A stretch of DNA of 8,015 nt from a bacterium (GTDB taxonomy: Bacteria; Blakebacterota; Blakebacteria; Blakebacterales; Blakebacteraceae). The stretch spans positions 1 through 8,015 of the forward strand of contig JALGWK010000245.1 of assembly GCA_025774205.1 (NCBI GenBank), written 5' to 3'. The notes beneath the pieces are model-generated. The model did not search any database. It was not told where the DNA came from and saw nothing but the letters and a program-made list of their open reading frames with translations. Of this stretch, positions 6,781-8,015 are shown in pieces. Positions within the stretch are counted from its first letter, which is position 1, and each line of letters begins with the position of its first letter. Made by a program: the position numbers and the translations under genes.

Positions 6781-6927
6781 ATGAATTGCAACCCGGACGT
6801 GGAAAGCCAGGTCAATGACGACACCTCTGCACTTCCGATTCCTGTCGCCGACAGCAACGGAAGGGTTGAGTATGTCAGCAGTTATGCCGCCTGGTACAGC
6901 CCCGGGTGCAGGTGGAGGATGGAATAG
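6781..6927 (+). CDS. Possible small ORF of 48 residues, perhaps a redoxin remnant
   Basis: ATG at 6781 opens a 48-codon frame ending in TAG at 6925-6927, just inside the terminator stem. No strong ribosome binding site precedes it. A TTG at 6748 in the same frame is an alternative start. The middle reads ALPIPVADSNGRVEYVSS and the end CRWRME. This vaguely recalls the C-terminal strands of AhpC/TSA redoxins (LP-x-P, D-x-NG-x-V, aromatic strand, R-R-x-E-P). Since a broken redoxin gene lies just upstream, it may be a leftover of a second or duplicated redoxin. The resemblance is weak and the ORF may be chance. Confidence 0.25.
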   Translation: MNCNPDVESQVNDDTSALPIPVADSNGRVEYVSSYAAWYSPGCRWRME

Positions 6928-6955
6928 CGCCGCGTAGACACCGCGGCGTTTTCTG
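6926..6955 (+). terminator. Rho-independent terminator upstream of aprB
   Basis: CGCCGCG (6928-6934) pairs with CGCGGCG (6942-6948) around a seven-base loop. Two more pairs (A-T and a G-T wobble) extend the base, and TTTTCTGTTT follows. The GC-rich stem plus T-tract is a good intrinsic terminator on the plus strand. It would stop readthrough from the spacer into aprBA. Confidence 0.75.
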
Positions 6956-7053
6956 TTTCACCCGTCGGGGCCCAGCTGCTTCGAGGGTGGCGATGATCAC
7001 ACAAGGAGTCCGTACAAGACAGGACACGTAAGGAAGGACATTTTTTACCAAGC

Positions 7054-7073
7054 CTTGTGAAATAAATCACAAG
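7054..7073. promoter_or_regulatory. Perfect 20-bp palindrome upstream of aprB: Rex-like or HcpR/CRP-FNR-like operator
   Basis: CTTGTGA (7054-7060) and TCACAAG (7067-7073) form a perfect inverted repeat around AATAAA. The inner 18 bases match the Rex operator pattern TTGTGAA-N4-TTCACAA at 13 of 14 fixed positions. They also match the CRP/FNR-type pattern TGTGA-N6-TCACA exactly, which as I recall is close to the HcpR sites proposed for Desulfovibrio sulfate-reduction genes. The site ends 47 bp before the aprB ATG and may overlap an extended -10 element (TG-A-AATAAA). A transcription factor site is likely. Which factor binds, and whether it activates or represses, cannot be told. Confidence 0.7.
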
Positions 7074-7120
7074 CAAGGTTCCCGGAAGGTGCCCGTCCAG
7101 GGCGGAAAGGAAGTCCGATC

Positions 7121-7588
7121 ATGCCGAGTTTCGTGATTCCGGACAAATGTGATGGCTGCAAGGCTCTCGACAAGACGGCCTGCCAGTACATTTGCCCCAA
7201 CGATCTCATGGTCCTGAACAAGGAAACTGAAAAGGCCTTCAATCAGGATCCACAGATGTGCTGGGAATGCTACAGCTGCGTGAAGATCTGTCCCACCCAG
7301 GCGGTCGAAGTCCGTGGTTACCAGGACTTCGTCCCGATGGGGGCGAGCGTCACGGCGCTGCGTTCCTCCGAGGACATCATGTGGACCGTTCAGTTCCGTG
7401 ACAAAGAGATCAGGCCGAAGCGCTTCAAGTTCCCCATCCGTCGTGGTGTGGAAGAAGGCAAGGCGCAGCCGTTCGATCATTACCCGACCGGTGACGACGA
7501 CATCAAGAGTACGACCCTGATGACTGAGCCTGAAGGCATCAACACCGAGAAGGGTCCGGTCAAATTCGACAAGCTCCCGACTCTCTAG
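7121..7588 (+). CDS. aprB: Adenylylsulfate (APS) reductase beta subunit
   Basis: This 155-residue protein is the iron-sulfur subunit of dissimilatory APS reductase, which interconverts APS and sulfite plus AMP in the cytoplasm together with AprA. Two [4Fe-4S] sites are clear: C10-x2-C13-x7-C21-x3-C25, and C47-x2-C50-x2-C53-x3-C57. W48, between M46-C47 and E49-C50, is at the position of the tryptophan known from the Archaeoglobus structure to lie between the FAD and the nearer cluster. SEDIMWTVQFRD (83-94) and KRFKFPIRR (100-108) form the conserved beta sheet that precedes the tail wrapping around AprA. The length is normal. AAGGAAG seven bases before the ATG is a good ribosome site. The gene is followed by aprA after 62 bp. 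No sat gene lies upstream in this window. Confidence 0.97.
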   Translation: MPSFVIPDKCDGCKALDKTACQYICPNDLMVLNKETEKAFNQDPQMCWECYSCVKICPTQAVEVRGYQDFVPMGASVTALRSSEDIMWTVQFRDKEIRPKRFKFPIRRGVEEGKAQPFDHYPTGDDDIKSTTLMTEPEGINTEKGPVKFDKLPTL

Positions 7589-7650
7589 TCATTCGGGATC
7601 CGGTCAGAGATCAGGATTTTCAACAGAATGCAGCAAGGAGATAAACGATA

Positions 7651-8015
7651 ATGGCGGATTTCGAGACTGTTGTAGTCGAGACCGACCTGCTGATCTGCGG
7701 AGGCGGTATGGCCGCTTGCGGTGCCGCTGTAGAGGCGTCCTATTGGGCCAGGCAGCACGGTCTCAAGGTCACGGTAGTTGACAAGGCCGCGATGGACCGT
7801 TCCGGCGCCGTCGCGATGGGACTCTCGGCCATCAACCAGTACGTCGACCTGAACAGCGGTAACAACACGCTGAAGGATTATTGTGATTACGTCCGCAACG
7901 ACCTGATGGGGATCACCCGTGAGGACGTTGTGGTCAACATCGCGCGTCACGTAGACAACACCGTCCACCTTTTTGAAAAGTGGGGACTGCCGATCTGGAC
8001 GGACGACGAAGGCAA
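7651..8015 (+). CDS. aprA: Adenylylsulfate (APS) reductase alpha subunit, N-terminal part (cut by window edge)
   Basis: The first 121 residues of the flavoprotein subunit are present, out of a usual total of about 620-690. After a short lead, DLLICGGGMAACGAA (12-26) is the FAD-binding beta-alpha-beta glycine motif. D44 at the end of strand two (VTVVDKA) should bind the FAD ribose. RSGAVAMGLSAINQYV (50-65) is the strongly conserved flavin-contacting segment of AprA, and TREDVVVNIARHV (89-101) follows. AAGGAG lies ten bases before the ATG. With aprB it forms the standard aprBA pair, in which AprA binds APS and the N5 of FAD attacks its sulfur. Electrons arrive through AprB from the Qmo complex in sulfate reducers, but the genes downstream are not visible here. 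Confidence 0.97.
   Translation, partial: MADFETVVVETDLLICGGGMAACGAAVEASYWARQHGLKVTVVDKAAMDRSGAVAMGLSAINQYVDLNSGNNTLKDYCDYVRNDLMGITREDVVVNIARHVDNTVHLFEKWGLPIWTDDEG

Larger units (their letters stand above)
6669..6955 (+). ncRNA. Candidate small RNA or short mRNA of about 285 nt
   Basis: The unit is defined by a promoter-like pair ending at 6662 and an intrinsic terminator at 6926-6955, with no recognised gene in between. Near its 5' end, 6709-6743 folds into a long hairpin with a GAAA tetraloop. The transcript could be a regulatory RNA, the mRNA of the 48-residue ORF at 6781-6927, or the tail of a decayed gene. It does not match any RNA family I can recognise. The call is inference from signals alone. 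Confidence 0.3.
6571..7120. other. Long intergenic region before aprB
   Basis: This 550-bp stretch has no recognised protein gene. From left to right it holds a promoter-like pair (6635-6662), an inverted repeat (6664-6683), a GNRA-capped hairpin (6709-6743), a short ORF (6781-6927), a rho-independent terminator (6926-6955) and a palindromic operator candidate (7054-7073). The terminator isolates the left part from the apr operon, so aprBA should be transcribed from a promoter between about 6956 and 7100. Confidence 0.6.

Noticed and set aside
7585-7968. Minus-strand open frame of 127 codons over the start of aprA
   Set aside because: The opposite strand encodes the highly conserved AprA N-terminus with a good ribosome site. 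The antisense frame has no family features.
1-8015. CRISPR array, tRNA, rRNA or insertion sequence
   Set aside because: I saw no regularly spaced repeats, no cloverleaf or rRNA-like stretch, and no transposase motif. The only exact tandem repeat is the 22-bp pair.

Overview
The window is about 8 kb of fairly GC-rich bacterial DNA. Its right edge enters an aprB-aprA operon, which encodes dissimilatory adenylylsulfate (APS) reductase. The source is therefore probably a sulfate reducer or another bacterium with dissimilatory sulfur metabolism. The left part holds Sec-type exported enzymes and a permease. This mix would fit several lineages, and I cannot name the phylum from the sequence alone.

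Layout. (1) 1-2260, minus strand: a compact operon read right to left. It holds an APC-superfamily amino acid permease, an exported catechol-O-methyltransferase-like protein overlapping it by ATGA, and the start of a small secreted or lipoprotein-like gene cut by the window edge. (2) 2261-2569: a divergent control region. (3) 2570-4067, plus strand: a UPF0371/DUF1846 gene that would read end to end except for an exact 22-bp tandem duplication over the codons of its glycine-rich loop, which shifts the frame. (4) 4118-4150: a strong 13-bp hairpin between convergent genes. (5) 4216-5961, minus strand: a secreted M14 zinc carboxypeptidase with three EF-hand-like calcium loops and a C-terminal beta domain, with a good promoter at 6027-6055. 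(6) 6117-6570, plus strand: an exported thioredoxin-fold/AhpC-type redoxin that has lost its catalytic cysteine segment and its frame. (7) 6571-7120: a long spacer. It carries a self-contained promoter-to-terminator unit (about 6635-6955) with a GNRA-capped hairpin and a possible 48-residue ORF, then a 20-bp palindrome just before aprB. (8) 7121-8015: aprB complete and aprA partial.

Functionally, the APS reductase genes carry out the AMP-dependent reduction of APS to sulfite (or the reverse). The palindrome upstream resembles both Rex and HcpR/CRP-FNR operators, so redox control of the operon is a reasonable inference. The permease and secreted carboxypeptidase fit peptide and amino acid scavenging. 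Two of the seven larger genes are broken, so this segment next to the conserved apr operon is either decaying or contains assembly errors.
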